Notes under the pieces: model-generated
What the model saw: the letters and a program-made list of their open reading frames with translations, nothing else
Told to the model about the DNA's origin: nothing
Database searches by the model: none
In this document: positions 21,507-33,968 of the stretch, in pieces
Position numbering within the stretch: the stretch's first letter is position 1
How the letters are laid out: every line of letters begins with the position of its first letter
Position numbers and translations under genes: made by a program
Source: Diatrype stigma
Taxonomy: Eukaryota > Ascomycota > Sordariomycetes > Xylariales > Diatrypaceae
Direction: 5' to 3'
Assembly (NCBI GenBank): GCA_022225965.2
Contig: JAKJXP020000054.1
Span: 1-64,000, forward strand
Length of the DNA: 64,000 bases

Positions 21507-23528
21507 ATGGCGGCAAGTCATCACGAGAGGCTGGCCTCGCCCGAGCCCTCGCAGCTCCCGCCCATCCCCAACTCGCCCACCTACTCGTACGCCTCGACCG
21601 CCAACCGGCTGTCCGCCTACAACCTGCCGCCCCCGCCACCCCCGAAGCCCACTCACGCCGTGCTGACCAAGGCGGACCTCGAGCAATCACAGCAGGCGTA
21701 CTCGGATCTCCTCGCGACGGCGAAATCCTACCGCGTGGCCCTGGCCGCTTTATCGACGGCTGCGTCGGCCTTCGGATCCGCCCTCGAGGCCTGCGCTCGG
21801 CTCAAAGAGTCTCGGGCCGAGTCCCTGATCCACACGGGAGGAGGAGGAGGAGGGGCTCGGGGACCAGGAGCACCACCCCCGCTCGGCCACCACAGCAGCT
21901 ACGCCTCAACGACGGCGACGACGGGAAACAAAGGGGCAGGAGGAGGACCACCACCACAGTCGTCCTCCTCATGCACGGCAGACCTGATCCTCGGCGCTAG
22001 CGGCGTGCACCACCTGATCGCGAACCACCAGCAGATCCTCTCCGAGACGGTCTACCGGTCCTTCGAGGTGCCCCTCCTGCACGAGCTCGACGCGTGGCGG
22101 CGGTCCGTCGACGACGAGGAGGAGGCGTACCGGTCCGAGGCGGCGGCCCGCAGCCGCGAGATCCGGCGCCTGGAGAAGGAGGGGCTCAAGCTGCACCGGC
22201 AGCGGCGGCGCGACGTCGGCGTGCTGCGCGAGCACCTGGTGCAGCTGACGGCGCGCCTCGACGGCCTCACGGCCCTGCACGCCGACCACGCCCGGTCCCT
22301 GCTGCGCGACTCCCAGGACGCCAGCGCCCGCATCCTCGACGCTAGCTGCTCCCTGGTGCGCGCCGAGGTCGACATCTTCGAGTCCCTCGCCCGCAAGGGC
22401 TGGTCCGGCGGCGGGCTCGACGACCTGCTGGAGAAGGGCCGCGATCTGTTCGCTGCCGAGGACGACGACCTGCCGCCGCCTGGCATCCTGCTGATGGGGA
22501 ACGGCGGGGGTGGAGGTGGAGGCATAGGTATAGGGGGTGGTGGCGGCGGCGGCGGCGGGCATCAGGGCATGATGGTCACGACGGCCGGGGGCATTGCGGC
22601 GATAGCGGGAGGTGGTACGGGCGGCGCGGGGACACGAGCAGGGACCCCAGCAGCAGCCGCGGCCGTGGCGGCAGCGGAGGGAGGGGGCGGGGCGAAGCTG
22701 TTTAGTATACTACCGCCCAAGAGCATCCTGGCAGACACGTCGCCCGACCGGTCGAGGCCACTAGGAGGGGACAGCCCCGGTCGGAGCGCCGGCAACCAGC
22801 ACGAGCCCGGGCGCGCCGACAGCTTGCTCGTCGACGACGACGACGTGGGGGAGCGCTACCAGAGCCTAGCGGGCGCCGTGGGGGAGCGCGAGGAGCGGGA
22901 ACGTCAACGGAGCAGGGACGACAACGAGAGCATATTCTCCGACCTCAACCTGAGCCAGGCCCGCCGCCCCATACGGCCGTTCAGCCCGCAGCCCATCCGC
23001 CGTCACGCTACTGACGTCATCATGGACCCGGATTCGCTGCTCAGCGACGACGAATTCGAGATCGGCGTGCATCGTGCCCGTCTCGGCGGCGGCAGCGGCG
23101 GTGGTGGCGGTTTCGGTGGCGGTAAGAGGGATGTCTCGGCTCAAGCGCTGGGACTTGACCTCGATGACGACGACGTTGACGATGACGACGACGACGACGA
23201 CGATGATGGTGGCAGACATAATGACGACAAGACTAATGACGGCGACGATGACGACGAGGACGACGGAGAAGATGCCGAGACCATCTCGCCTTGGAAGAAC
23301 GAGGGGATTACGCGAAGGAGGAGCCGGAGCGCGGATGCGGTGGCCGATGAGAGCGGGAATGAAAATAGCTCTGCGGGGGCGCGGAGGCCAACTTCGTCGG
23401 ATCGTAGTGCCGGCGACGGCGGCGGCGGCGGCGGCGGAGGCTTGGACGTAGATGTTGATGTCGACAGCTCGACTGCCGAGGAGAGGGAGCGTCGGTGGGG
23501 CTCTACCGATGCAGACAATGAGGACTGA
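21507..23528 (+). CDS. IVY1-like BAR-type phospholipid-binding protein
   Basis: A single exon, 673 residues, from ATG 21507 in a good context (AAAGATGGCGG). An in-frame ATG at 21456 is possible but less likely. The N-terminus is Pro/Ser-rich with PPPPPPKP near residue 48. A long helical domain follows (about 58-320): YSDLLATAKSYRVALAALSTAA, ALEACARLKESRAE, a Gly/Pro insert, then ASGVHHLIANHQQILSETV, FEVPLLHELDAW and DASCSLVRAEVDIFESLARKG. These are the conserved blocks of fungal IVY1, an I-BAR-like protein that in yeast binds Vps33 and Ypt7 at the vacuole. After it come Gly runs, the short motif LFSILPPKSILAD and a C-terminal Asp-rich, Gly-rich tail with no fold. Function by analogy only. The low-complexity runs contain many GGC/GAC repeats. 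Confidence 0.75.
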   Translation: MAASHHERLASPEPSQLPPIPNSPTYSYASTANRLSAYNLPPPPPPKPTHAVLTKADLEQSQQAYSDLLATAKSYRVALAALSTAASAFGSALEACARLKESRAESLIHTGGGGGGARGPGAPPPLGHHSSYASTTATTGNKGAGGGPPPQSSSSCTADLILGASGVHHLIANHQQILSETVYRSFEVPLLHELDAWRRSVDDEEEAYRSEAAARSREIRRLEKEGLKLHRQRRRDVGVLREHLVQLTARLDGLTALHADHARSLLRDSQDASARILDASCSLVRAEVDIFESLARKGWSGGGLDDLLEKGRDLFAAEDDDLPPPGILLMGNGGGGGGGIGIGGGGGGGGGHQGMMVTTAGGIAAIAGGGTGGAGTRAGTPAAAAAVAAAEGGGGAKLFSILPPKSILADTSPDRSRPLGGDSPGRSAGNQHEPGRADSLLVDDDDVGERYQSLAGAVGEREERERQRSRDDNESIFSDLNLSQARRPIRPFSPQPIRRHATDVIMDPDSLLSDDEFEIGVHRARLGGGSGGGGGFGGGKRDVSAQALGLDLDDDDVDDDDDDDDDDGGRHNDDKTNDGDDDDEDDGEDAETISPWKNEGITRRRSRSADAVADESGNENSSAGARRPTSSDRSAGDGGGGGGGGLDVDVDVDSSTAEERERRWGSTDADNED

Positions 23529-24805
23529 CGACAGGGAAGGAGATCCTGTTAGTCAAGTTCTTCATTTCATTGTGGGCGTACGCTACACATGGACACACAT
23601 CCACACACACATCCGTATAGACACGGATACCTATCTACCTACCTCTTACCTATCTATCTACCTATTTACGGACGGAGAGATCCGGCGTCGAACAAGATTG
23701 GGAATTCATGGGAAGCGACAGAGAGATTCGACCCGAGGTCATGAGTCGAGCCGTCAGGCTGGACGACGACTAAGAGCAGCCGACGCACATACACTCTTCT
23801 ACACACACACACATACCTACTACATATGCGATTCGGCGGAGCGCTTGATGGTTTTTGCACGATTGGAACGACATTGATTCTGGAGCTCTGATGGCGTCTT
23901 TTCTCCTTTTCTTCTTCTTTCACAGGGATTTGTCTGTTTTTTTCTCATCTGATCTTTTTATCAAACTGGCCATTAGACTTTTCTCGAGCGCTTCATCGGC
24001 ATTATAGCATTGCATTGCACTGGTGTCTTTTTTTGTTATTGATTCATCCAACAATGGCTGGCCGAATGCTGCATACATAACATACACATATATGATACAT
24101 AGGTTTTGGTCAGACGACTCGGAACTGGACAGACGGACAGATACGTACATCAAGGGGCGCGGCACGGATCGGAATAGCATCAAGAAATACCATCCAAGTC
24201 CTTCTTCATCCGAAGTGGTGTCAACTAATTACGTGGTCAAAATGCAAATACGTATATACGTCGGTATGCCTAACTTATCTGCTGCTCAACCAACCATCGT
24301 ACACTTATAATGCCAATGAAAACCGTGCATGTCTCTTTTTCGTGTCACCTCCGATAGGTATCCCACCTTCCCTTCCCATTACCCTTTAAACGCCGACTCC
24401 TCTATGGGATTGTAATAAGCCTGTAGGTTGAGTAATTAGGTAGGTAGGTATCCGCTGTTGAGGAGAAACACGTGAGAAGAAAGTTTGGCACATCCCATTC
24501 TTTATAATACTCCTAGTCCCCCCTCCCTTCTCCAACTTGCCTCCCTAGGCGCGAAAATGAAATAAGGCGGTGGTGGTTATAGCCAGCCCCCCACGTCCTC
24601 ATCCCTCGTGCTACCATCCCGTAGACTTCGGGTCATATTCATTCTCACGCTCACGCTCACACATCACACTCAATGACGTGACGTAACGTAACGTATCATA
24701 CCGCCCGTCCGTCCGTCCGTCTGTCCGTACCATCGAGGCAAGCCTCGGCGTTCTCTTCCAGCCCTAGTCCTAGTCCTAGTCGTAATCCTAGCCCTAGTCC
24801 TCTGT
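23529..24805. other. Intergenic region between convergent genes
   Basis: About 1.3 kb with the 3' regions of the IVY1-like and Nup53 genes. It contains short repeats: CTACCTAC runs near 23,630-23,660, CCGT runs near 24,702-24,722, and AGTCCTAGTCCT runs near 24,762-24,802. No gene is seen. Confidence 0.55.
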
Positions 24806-26510
24806 TCAGTCCTCCTTGTCGCCACTAACGAGGTCGGAGCCGAACAGGCCGAACCACAGGTCGAGGTAGAACATCAGGCGCCAGAACAGGCTGGCGCGCG
24901 CCAGGTCGAACTCGCCGACCTCGGTGCGCGGCACCTCGTTGCCGATCATCGACCCGCTGAACCAGCCGATCAGCGGGATCCGCGCCACCAGCTGCTGCAT
25001 CGGGCTCGGCTGCGGCGCCATTGCCTGGTCCGCCGGCAGCAGCTTGACGCGCCGCGCCGTCGGGATCACGCTGCAGTACGCGCTGTCGCTGTTGCTGCTC
25101 GTGCCATTGTTGGCTGCGGACGTGGATGTTGTTGTGGCTGTGGATGTCGTTGTGCTGGTGATAACTTCGGGCGCTTGCGCCCCTGTCACCGTCGCTGTCG
25201 AGGCCGTGGCCGTGTCCAGGGTTCCCGTCGACGTCTGCGAGCCCGGCGGCGAGCCTCCGTTTGCGGCTGCTGTTGCTGCTGCTCCCGAGGCCCAGCTCTT
25301 AGCTCCGCCGCCGCCATTCCGACCAAATTGCCCCGGGTGTCTGCGATTATTTAATCCCCCGCGGCGCCCTGTTGCTGCCGCGGCCGTCGCCGTCGCCGGA
25401 TCCAACATGCCCGCATCGCCGCCGAGGAGATCGACGACGGCCGCGTCCTCCTTAGGGGGCAGGCCGTGGTAGAGCTCAGCGTAGACGAGGTGGCCGAGGA
25501 TGCGCTGAGGCGAGGCCCAGACGGCGGCGTCGGCGGCGTCGGCCGACTCGAACGTCACCTTGATCCAGTGCTCGCCGCCGGCGACCTTGGCGACCTTGAG
25601 GCGCTCGGCCCGCGTCGGCGCCTGCCGCCGCGTCAGCGCCGGGTCCCGCAGCTCCGACTTGTACCGCCGCGCCCCGGGGGGCGGCTCCCGCGCGTAGTCC
25701 TCGCAGATCCGCCCCGCTACCTGCTCGTAGTGGTTCACCGCCGCGTACTGCTGGTCCGGCGACGCGTAGCCCCGTAGTATGACCTCTGTCGGCTCCTTCT
25801 GGAACCGCGGGGGCTGCGGAAGGGCCGAGGTCGCGTCGTCGTCATCGATGAGGGCGTCTTGTGCGGATGCTGTCACGGTCTGGTTCAGGTAGCTGGTTTT
25901 CCGCTTGCTGGGCGCGGCAGCAGCAGCTGAGGCGTTGTTGTTGAGGAGGTGGTGGTGGTTGCTATTATGGTCGTCTTCGTCGGTGGCCTTCTTAGGGCCG
26001 CCTGCGAGGAACTTGGAGAAGAGATCGTCGGCGACTTTCATGTTGGCATCTTCGCGCTTGGGCGGCGCGCTGCCCGTTCTCGACCGCGATCGTCTCGTCG
26101 ACTTGCCGAAGGAGCCCGTCTCGGCTACTGCGCGTCTAGTGCGAGGGGCGCTCGGTTGTCTGTCGCTTCTGTGGTGTTCCATCTTTGTGTGAGTTGGATT
26201 GTCTAGCTAAAACCGTGTGTGCAGGTGGCAAGCGGAAGGGGAAAGAAGAAGACGGAGTCGTGGAAGTGGAAGTGGAAGAATGGAAAAACGAGCCGAACGA
26301 TGCGCAGAATAAAGATGGATGGAGAGATGGATGAATAATGAATGGATTGGTTTCACTTGTTAGACAAACAAATGGACAGGGTAGGTAGGTTATTATCCAA
26401 CGTATTAAACAGACGTACTCGGGAAATATCATGGCGTATGGTCGTTGGATTCCGTCCTCGCCTGTGTAGAGTTCCTCCTCTGGAACATTGTGTAGAATTA
26501 AAGGTCTCAT
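24806..26510 (-). CDS. NUP53: Nucleoporin Nup53/Nup35 (MPPN-type RRM)
   Basis: Two minus-strand exons, 26419-26510 and 24806-26168, flank a 250 nt intron (GTACGT donor, CCACAG acceptor), giving 484 residues. Exon 1 encodes [19 protein letters not shown] and QRPYAMIFP, the conserved N-terminus of fungal members. Exon 2 continues [18 protein letters not shown]. The non-canonical Nup53 RRM spans about 155-270: [50 protein letters not shown] and [17 protein letters not shown]. The C-terminal about 60 residues ([21 protein letters not shown]) form an amphipathic/hydrophobic segment like the membrane-binding end of Nup53. The protein belongs to the inner ring of the nuclear pore. A Ser/Thr/Ala low-complexity linker lies before it. 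An ATG in the intron (26182) gives a longer exon-2 frame, but it is not needed. Confidence 0.85.
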
Positions 26511-27549
26511 TTTAGATTAAGCACGTGGCTGGCTGCCTTAGGGTTAGTTTCGTAGAGCCCGTTGAGGCTGGATTATAAGACTCGAATCAGGAATGTTCAG
26601 ATGACAGAAGGTCAAATCAAGTGCAGGTGATGCTTCCAACAAGGTTCCAAAGTTTCAAGAGTTCAAGGTTCCAAGGCTGACTTGGGAGGGCAAGGCAAGG
26701 CTACCGGTCCAGAGCTGAAAGTACAAGCAGTGAGGAAGTATCAATAATGTCGGAGTTGACCACTCAAATTACTTACATAAGGTACCTAATGTTGTCCCAG
26801 GTAGCCTTAGGGCCTTCTGGAGCTCCCTAGCAACCGCCCTATGAAGAAAATGAGAAATACCCAGCTAGCTTTATGTACTAGTGGGTACCTGTTCTGTTAT
26901 CTTATCCTTGCTGCTATGAATGTGGTCCGCATGTTGGCCCGTGCTTATACTATAATGTGAGTGGGTGCAAAGATACATGTACCTATAAAGATATTTACCT
27001 ACATACCTAGGTACACTACATACATGTAGTATCTACCTACTGTAACTATGTACATATATGTAGGCAAGGTGCAGGTGGTGTACAAAGAAATCAACACACC
27101 TAACTTGTACCTTACTGCAACACCCATAAGATACTTAACAAATTGTCAAAAATTCACAATAGGCATGGCAGCTGGCATGGGAAGTTTCTCCTATGATTTA
27201 GTATGCCAATTGAATTATCCACCACCTCGCTACCTCACAGGTTACAGGTACTTCATTCTGAGACACCCAGAACCTTTACGTAAGCAGTAACCTGGGAAAG
27301 CTCGCCCGCGGTACTAAGGTACTTCGTACCTAATTGGCTGTCAAGCTGGCACTTCGGAGGCAGTGACGTCGACTTCGAGCTTCCAGGTGCCTGACCAGCT
27401 TAACCCCAATCAGGAAGGGAGCAACATCGTCAGCTGCTGAGCTCTTAATAACTAAGTTAACTTCACATCGTCACCCACGCTGCCATTCTGCTTCCCTGGC
27501 AAACCACACCCCTTACAATAAAATACTAAAATCATACACCACTCTCAAG
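26511..27549. other. Intergenic region between divergent genes
   Basis: About 1 kb upstream of both Nup53 and the Fmp46-like gene. It holds repeated CTACCTA/TAGGTA/GTACAT motifs (about 26,980-27,065) and TTCCAAGG repeats near 26,640-26,690. No coding region is supported. Confidence 0.5.
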
Positions 27550-28180
27550 ATGTTCAAGTTTGTATGTTCATGTTCAAACATTATTTCAGTTCCATATTCC
27601 TACATCCATACAGTTAAATCGATGCTAATACATATACACACGTAGCACAACCCCAAGGACATCGTCACCCTCTTCCACAAAGCTGGTTCGCCAGCTTCCG
27701 TGCGAGCGGCGACCCTCCTGAAGCAGGTTTCAGCCAACGCTACTGAACCTGCCACCGAGGACCAAGCCAGTGACCACACTGCCCAGACTAATGCTAAGCG
27801 GCAACGAGCAGAGTTTGACCTGGACATCACTGAGAAGCCTCCTACTACCGACCAGCTCAGGACTATTCTCGAATATGTCGGACAGAACAAGATCAGCTCA
27901 GTCATCCAGGGCGCATCTAACGAGAATGAGGCCTTGAAGAAGTTCAAGGAGAGCGCAGAGAACTTCCAACGGCCTGTGGTATGTGACCAACATCTCGCCC
28001 CTTTCTTCTCCCCTGCGCCCCTTTGCACCCCCCACCCCCCCGCCCCCCTTTCGCGCATTTCACACAACTAGAAGTTAACTTTACAATCAGCTCGTGGATT
28101 GGAACAACGGGAAGGCTCTTGCTTCTGATGTGAAGGAATCAGAGATACTGAAGCTATTAGAGCAGACAACAAGCACATAA
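27550..28180 (+). CDS. Fmp46-like mitochondrial thioredoxin-fold protein (DUF1687)
   Basis: Three exons: 27550-27561 (only four codons, MFKF), 27646-27978 and 28091-28180, giving 144 residues. The donors are GTATGT twice. The product reads HNPKDIVTLFHKAGSPASVR, LLKQVSANATE, then FDLDITEKPPTTDQLRTILEY, NEALKKFKESAENFQRPV, LVDWNNGKALA and ESEILKLLEQ. This is the fungal DUF1687/Fmp46 family, with a thioredoxin-like fold and predicted mitochondrial redox role. The position normally holding a CxxC is replaced by KAGSPAS, so classic dithiol chemistry is not expected. The tiny first exon follows the pattern of homologues, which begin MFKL/MFRF before the NPKD block. Confidence 0.87.
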
Positions 28181-29250
28181 GGAGTCGAATGTAGATTAGG
28201 TCAACGAGAAGCGAACACCCCATCTATCCCGGTTGGTTGGAAGTATTGCAGTTGTGCAATGAGCGAGTACAAGTTCTACAGCAACGCACCAACAACCCCA
28301 TCCATTATTAGAAAGGCCATGCCTCAAAACCATGTCATCGCTTCAGCTGGAATGTCCATCGTGCCTTCATGATGATGTCCACGGCATATCAGGAATACCT
28401 TCTATGCATGTCATCAAATGGAGGATAAGGCTCCTGGTTCCACATGTATTAATTGAGGCCATTCTATATACATCAACGTCCCAACTCATTCCACACCTAG
28501 ACCACAGTGTTTCGTTTTTTATGAAAGCATCGGTTCCATGGATTAAGCAGGAACGATTCTCTCGGATGAGCACCTGGATAGTACGCAATAGCTGATTAAC
28601 AGTGGCTGGCGTATGCTACCACAGTACTAAGGCTGTATACCTAGGGAGTGAAGTTCAACCTGGAGTGGCCGTCAAGGTGCCTAGGTGGTTAGGCATTCGA
28701 GCCATTAGAACGAGGCGTTGCCGAGCAGTTGACAGTTAGGCACCCAGCCCTTAAACAAAACCCAGCCAGAGGGTAATTACGTTGTCGACTTATCCAGTTA
28801 CCCAGGTACTTACTCACGTCCTACTTCCCGCAGCTTGCCTAAGCATTCACTTTTGTTCAGCAGCCCAATTCACTTTTCCAAGTACCCTAAATTGGACTTT
28901 GGCAAGTGGCTGCCTAGCAACTGTTACTACACCAGAAACATCGCCGGGAAATACTCCTCTTGGTGACTTTTTCTTCGCCAATCCTCAACAATCTACCTAC
29001 CTGCAGCTACCCATCCAACCACCCAATCCACTGACCCAAGCTCATTCACACTTGTTTACGAAGCACATCCTTTCCTACTCGATCGACGAATCCAATTGCC
29101 ATTGACCATTGTAATCACCACCAACAAGTCCAAGTATCGTCAGTTTGGAACTACTTCCTAGATACTGCGCTTCACAGTACACATTTCTTCACTCCTACCT
29201 ACACTCGTCTCTTTCACTTCAAGATCGGTTTGTGAGGCATCGTCACGACA
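28181..29250. other. Intergenic region upstream of the RRM-like gene
   Basis: About 1.1 kb. The final 150 bases before 29,251 are pyrimidine-rich (TTCTTCACTCCTACCTACACTCGTCTCTTTC region) and probably form the 5' UTR. No gene or repeat is recognised. Confidence 0.5.
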
Positions 29251-32200
29251 ATGGCCAGCAGTACCTCGAACCACCTTGGGTCTTCTGACCCTCAAGAATA
29301 TGATCCCAGGCATGATTGGACCTCGGGGCTCTTGTCGAACCGAGTTCCCTCTGATTACCGAGCTGTTTTCTCTACATTAGGTCACACCAGGGCAATGCGG
29401 ATCCCTCCCAATACTGCCCCCAACCACACACTCTGGGACTTAGAGAAGATCCAGAGTTTCAGCAATGATCTGCGCAGTAACTTTCCCTCTTATTGCAATC
29501 ATGTTCAGCCTTTGAGAGAATGGTACGAACTATTTATGTACTTCGACAAGGCGGATATCCATACTTACGGCGCCTTAAACCTATGGCATGTAATCAACTG
29601 TGTGGCCTACGAGATCCAGCCCTGGGTTAAGAAACTCCAGGAGAAGGAGTTCCCGCGTTTCGAAAGAGCTGTGGTTCATCTTCTTACGGACGAAGATTGC
29701 CGGAATAAGCTTCGGGAATGGGACCCTGAGGCTGAACCCGACATTATAAACTGTTTCGGGGAAGATGAACTCAGTTGGATGGATCGTGTGGAAGAGTTTT
29801 ACCTTCCTCTTATTAGGCATATCTTGTTCAACTTCTATGTCAAGTTGTGCACTAATACTGCTCTTTACGACATGCATATTTCTTCTGATTCCGATGGCAT
29901 TGGCATTAATGACGTTCCCTCGGACAGCCATGATCCTACACCTACACAGAGTTCTATGTCTCGTGGTACTGATCTCAAGGATGGTAAGCCATATTTTCAA
30001 TTCGCTTGTTCGACTACATATCTGTAACATATCATTGTCTAACTACTCGATAGTTGCAAAAGCTCCTACTAGTCACGGATCCCCAGACTCTACTGGGTCA
30101 ACTGACGGAAAGCATGACAATGGAGGCAAGGTCATCGATAGGATTGTCATTGTTGATGGCACGTCAACAACAGCACGTCGTAATACTACTACCGAAACGC
30201 CGGGCGCCACGTCACGGAAGCAAAGTCCAGGTGGAATCCGAACTGAAGCCAGCTATCGGACGGCACCTTTGACAGTTCAACTGGCTACAGCGCCGCATGA
30301 TCACAATCTTATGCAAAAGTACAGGACATATGTTTATCAGCACGGATCTGACTGTCCCCAGGTTCCAGATTTTGTGATAGAAGGGCGATCGGCCAACTCT
30401 TTGCGTATTACTGGTGCGCCGCCAACCTTTGGCGTTGCAGCAAGCGAGACGTCGACGCAAATGACAAGCTGGAATCCAACAGGAACGAGCTCCTTACATG
30501 GGCCAAAAGTGATGTCCTGCAGACAGAGCCCTCAGCAGTACGTGGATGACAATAGCGGCAACAGTGCCGCATACTTCTTAAATAAGAAGAACAAGAACCC
30601 GCAACCCAACAGCAGGGACCTGCCAGGCAGACAGATGGCCCATTGCTCGCGCGACCCAGCTTGTCGAAACAGGGAGCGCATTTACGGCCTTACTTGGTTT
30701 GAGGCCGCCTTTGTGAAATACGATCCATGTGCTTGCGGGTTCTGCCAGAGAAAGGACCTCACTGTCTTCGTCAGCCCGGTCTTTGTCAATAACGCCGACC
30801 AAAATTTGAACCATGTGCGTGCCAATCTAGGCATTGCGTTTAGACAGTTTGGCCAGGTCGACGACATCAATATCCTTGGAAAGGGAGGTTTTAACAATTC
30901 CAGGAGGGCTGCTATCAAGTACGTTATGCAAGTTCTTTCATTCTCCCTCTCTTCATCTCTTCCCCCCTTTATGCTTCTTAACTAACCACTTATTCATTTC
31001 ACAGATACGCAAAGTTAGAATCTACATTCTTGGCTATCAGTAATCTAAACGGCCGTGTGATTAGCAGGGTCACAATGGGAGAATGCGCAAGAGTCAACCA
31101 CCCTATTAGCTCACAGTACTTCCAGCCATTTGCACCTGGGAAGAAATACTCCAAGCTTTATGACTGGAGAGAAGACAAGGGAGATACTCATACTCCAAGG
31201 AATCTGTCCCCGAGAACAGTGCCCATACCGCCTCCCAGCCCTTTGGAGCATGCGCGCCTGGTGTTGGACAAGCATGACAATGATGAAATACCGTTCTCTC
31301 ATGTGAGTATATGGAATTCTTTCACAGAAGGAAGACCAACTACTAACAGATCCCAGCAAGCTGAAACAACAAAGTTAGCACGACGTCAACTTGGCATTGA
31401 TAATGAACATGGATGGCCTATTCCTCCACCAGATGGTGATGGTGGAATGATACGAACGGGCCCATGCAATGCCGGGTTCCACAATGCCTATGTGTCAGCT
31501 GAACGGCAGAACGAGCATCACCGGGAACCTTATGATGAGAAGAAGAAAAAAGGGCATCAGAAGAAGAAGCCGCAGTCGTGGAAGAACAAGGACAAGAAGG
31601 ACGCTGAGGCTCAGGCTGTTGATGAACGACTTGAGTACGATGCCAGACCGAAGCTGTTACAGAGACCAGAGCACGGCGATGGCTCCGGCAACGATTATAA
31701 CGATGGACACTTCGACGACATTTACGACAGTGGCGATGGGTCCAGCAGAAGCAAAGGGAAACAGCGTTCTACATCTGAGCCCTTTCCAGAATACCGCGAC
31801 CTGTCCCTACAAGCTGAAGGATCGGATGTAGCATCAGAATCACCGGCAACATCATCCTTGCCAACGGAGAAACAGCCGCAGGTGGAAGAGGAAGCAGATA
31901 TTCATAAAGAGATCACCAAAAAGCGCCCCCGCAAGACATGGGTATCGAAGAAAAAGGAGAAGTCAGATGGAAGACGACGGGAGCATCAGCAACAACAGGA
32001 GGATCAACAACAGGACGACCAGCAGCAGCAGCAGCAGCATACTAACTCTGCCGAATTTCCTGCTCTTCCTGCTGCCCGGCCTTATATGCCCACTGAAGGT
32101 GTTATTCCAGCTACATGTCCAGCTGGTGTCCCAAAGCCCTTGGAGCGACCAGAAATTCCTTCTCGGCCTGCGACCGGACGCGACACTACGCACGCCGTGG

Positions 32201-32982
32201 CTGACACCAACGCCGGTCCGCTTGACTCCAGACAGAAGAACATGGAAAAGCCTAGCGGATCATTGCGGTCGCAATCCGAGCCGACAGCGATGATGACGAC
32301 TGCGACCACGACGATCGCGACCACTGACAATAACCCAAAGTCACCTACCAAGTCCAGCAGCAGTGAACTGAACAACAAAGATGACAGCACAAGCAGCGGT
32401 GAAAAGCCAACCGACCCTAAGAAAAAGCCAACCGACGAGCCCCAGACGCAATCAGACCAAGAGCCGTCCTCGTCGACTACTGCTACTGCTACCGGATCTG
32501 CCACCACTGCAACTCCCACCCCGACAGCATCTGGAACAGGGGCTAGAGCAGGGCCAACAAAGGCAAAGGGAAAGGGAAAAGCAGCAGAGAAGGTACCGCC
32601 CAAAATCGACAACCCGGCCGACTGGCCCGATCTCCCCATGCCTGGAGCCAACAGAAAAGCAGCGATGCACCTGAAAGGAAAACCCGCCGAAGATAACGAG
32701 TCGCGATCCCGGCAGCAGGGCCCTTCAGCTGCCGCTGAATCCGCAGCCGCACGCGAAACCAGAGCACAATCCGTGTCGACGTGGAAAAAGCTACCAAAGA
32801 CGGCGACGCCTGTTCCTGCTCCGGCTCCGGCTCTGGCTCCGATCCCGATCCCGGCTCCGGTCCCAGTCCCGGCTCCGATCCCAGTCCTAGCTCCGGTCCC
32901 AGTCCCAGCTCCGAAGCTGGGGCAGAAGGACAAGAAGAAGCAGATGGCTAAGCAGGAGGAAATGGGCCAACGCAACAAGTAG
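29251..32982 (+). CDS. Large RRM-like, disordered protein (unnamed)
   Basis: Exons 29251-29983, 30054-30918 and 31005-32982 give 1,191 residues; the donors are GTAAGC and GTACGT. The N-terminal 245 residues look folded, with aromatic-rich blocks such as HNH-like WYELFMYFDKADIHTYGALN. I do not recognise this part. Around residues 500-570 lies an RRM-like unit: LTVFVSPVFVNNADQNLNHV, GIAFRQFGQVDDINILGKGG, then AAIKYAKLESTFLAISNLNG across intron 2. Upstream of it is GFCQRKD in a Cys-containing stretch (YDPCACGFC). The C-terminal half is disordered: KKK-rich, QQQ/DDQQ runs, Pro-Ala-Pro repeats, and PADWPDLP near the end. An optional 54 nt in-frame intron lies at 31303-31356. A role in RNA binding is likely; anything more is unsupported. 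Confidence 0.75.
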
Positions 32983-33968
32983 CCTGGCGAGACAACTGAT
33001 GAGAAAGCGTGGCTAGTCTAGTCCCGTTTCTTTCTTTCGGATTTGAAGGGAGCAGAGGTTATGTACGAGGAGGTCCTGCTCATTCTGCACCGCTCGCTGC
33101 GGGGCGTTCATTCAGGGGTGACAGGTTGTTGGTATGGAAACTGAGAACGAACGAACGAATCATGATGGGTGAAGTTCAAATGGAACAGAACAAGGGAACA
33201 GACGAGTACCGCTATAGATGGATTGGACAGGAGATGAACGGATGGACTACGTACGTCTAGACATCTTCGGATCTCTTTAATTCGAGGAACGCAGTGTTCT
33301 GCCTGGAAGATCGTCTATTTGCTTTCCCCCATAGTTAGCTAAAAACCGACCGGCATTTGGAGGATCACCTGTCCGGGATATATTTCTGTTCAGGGGAACA
33401 GACTTTGCGCAATGTTGGCCGTAGTCATTCACATTGGTCTCTTGATAATAATTAACTACTAGTCGCTGGATCCTTATGATGAACGTATCTCTCGTGAAGA
33501 CAAGAATTTGCTTAAAATTAGATATTGAGGTCCATATGAGATAAGTGTTTCTACCTAGCATGGGCTCTGAGGTCGAAATACCTAATACCTACTCTGCTGT
33601 ATATTTACTACTACGAGTAGTGTTGCCACCATAGCACATGTGCAAGTTCGGTGATGGTCAGGGGTGGGAAAAGGCTGAAGACAAGAACAGTTCAATCAAA
33701 TATAACATTCCCAGTTGTGCCAGCAACAGCACTTCGACATGGTGCATACTGCAATACGACCACTTCGAGCTGCAGCCCCCTCGTTTCCCATCGCGTCTCG
33801 GCACTCGAAGCAGTTACGCAGCTCTGCTGTATGATCGAGTCACACAGGCCTCCAGGTTCTACTGCTGGTTGGGCAAGCAAGGCGGCATGGCACGACATCC
33901 TCATCCGGATCCTCGACGTTCTATTTATTTGGTGTTTGGAATATACGTAAACGTAACGTGATGCAATA
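32983..33968. other. Intergenic region between convergent genes
   Basis: About 1 kb between the RRM-like gene and NDUFA2, presumably both 3' UTRs. Short overlapping frames at 33,638-33,976 on both strands have no recognisable product. Confidence 0.55.

Noticed and set aside
21969..22562. Long antisense frames over the IVY1-like gene
   Set aside because: GC-rich codon use on the plus strand keeps the other frames open. The plus strand alone shows conserved family blocks.
32082..32978. 298-codon open frame on the minus strand with Gly/Ala/Thr repeats
   Set aside because: It is the antisense shadow of the Pro/Ala/Thr-rich C-terminus of the RRM-like gene; the repeats and codon bias explain the lack of stops.
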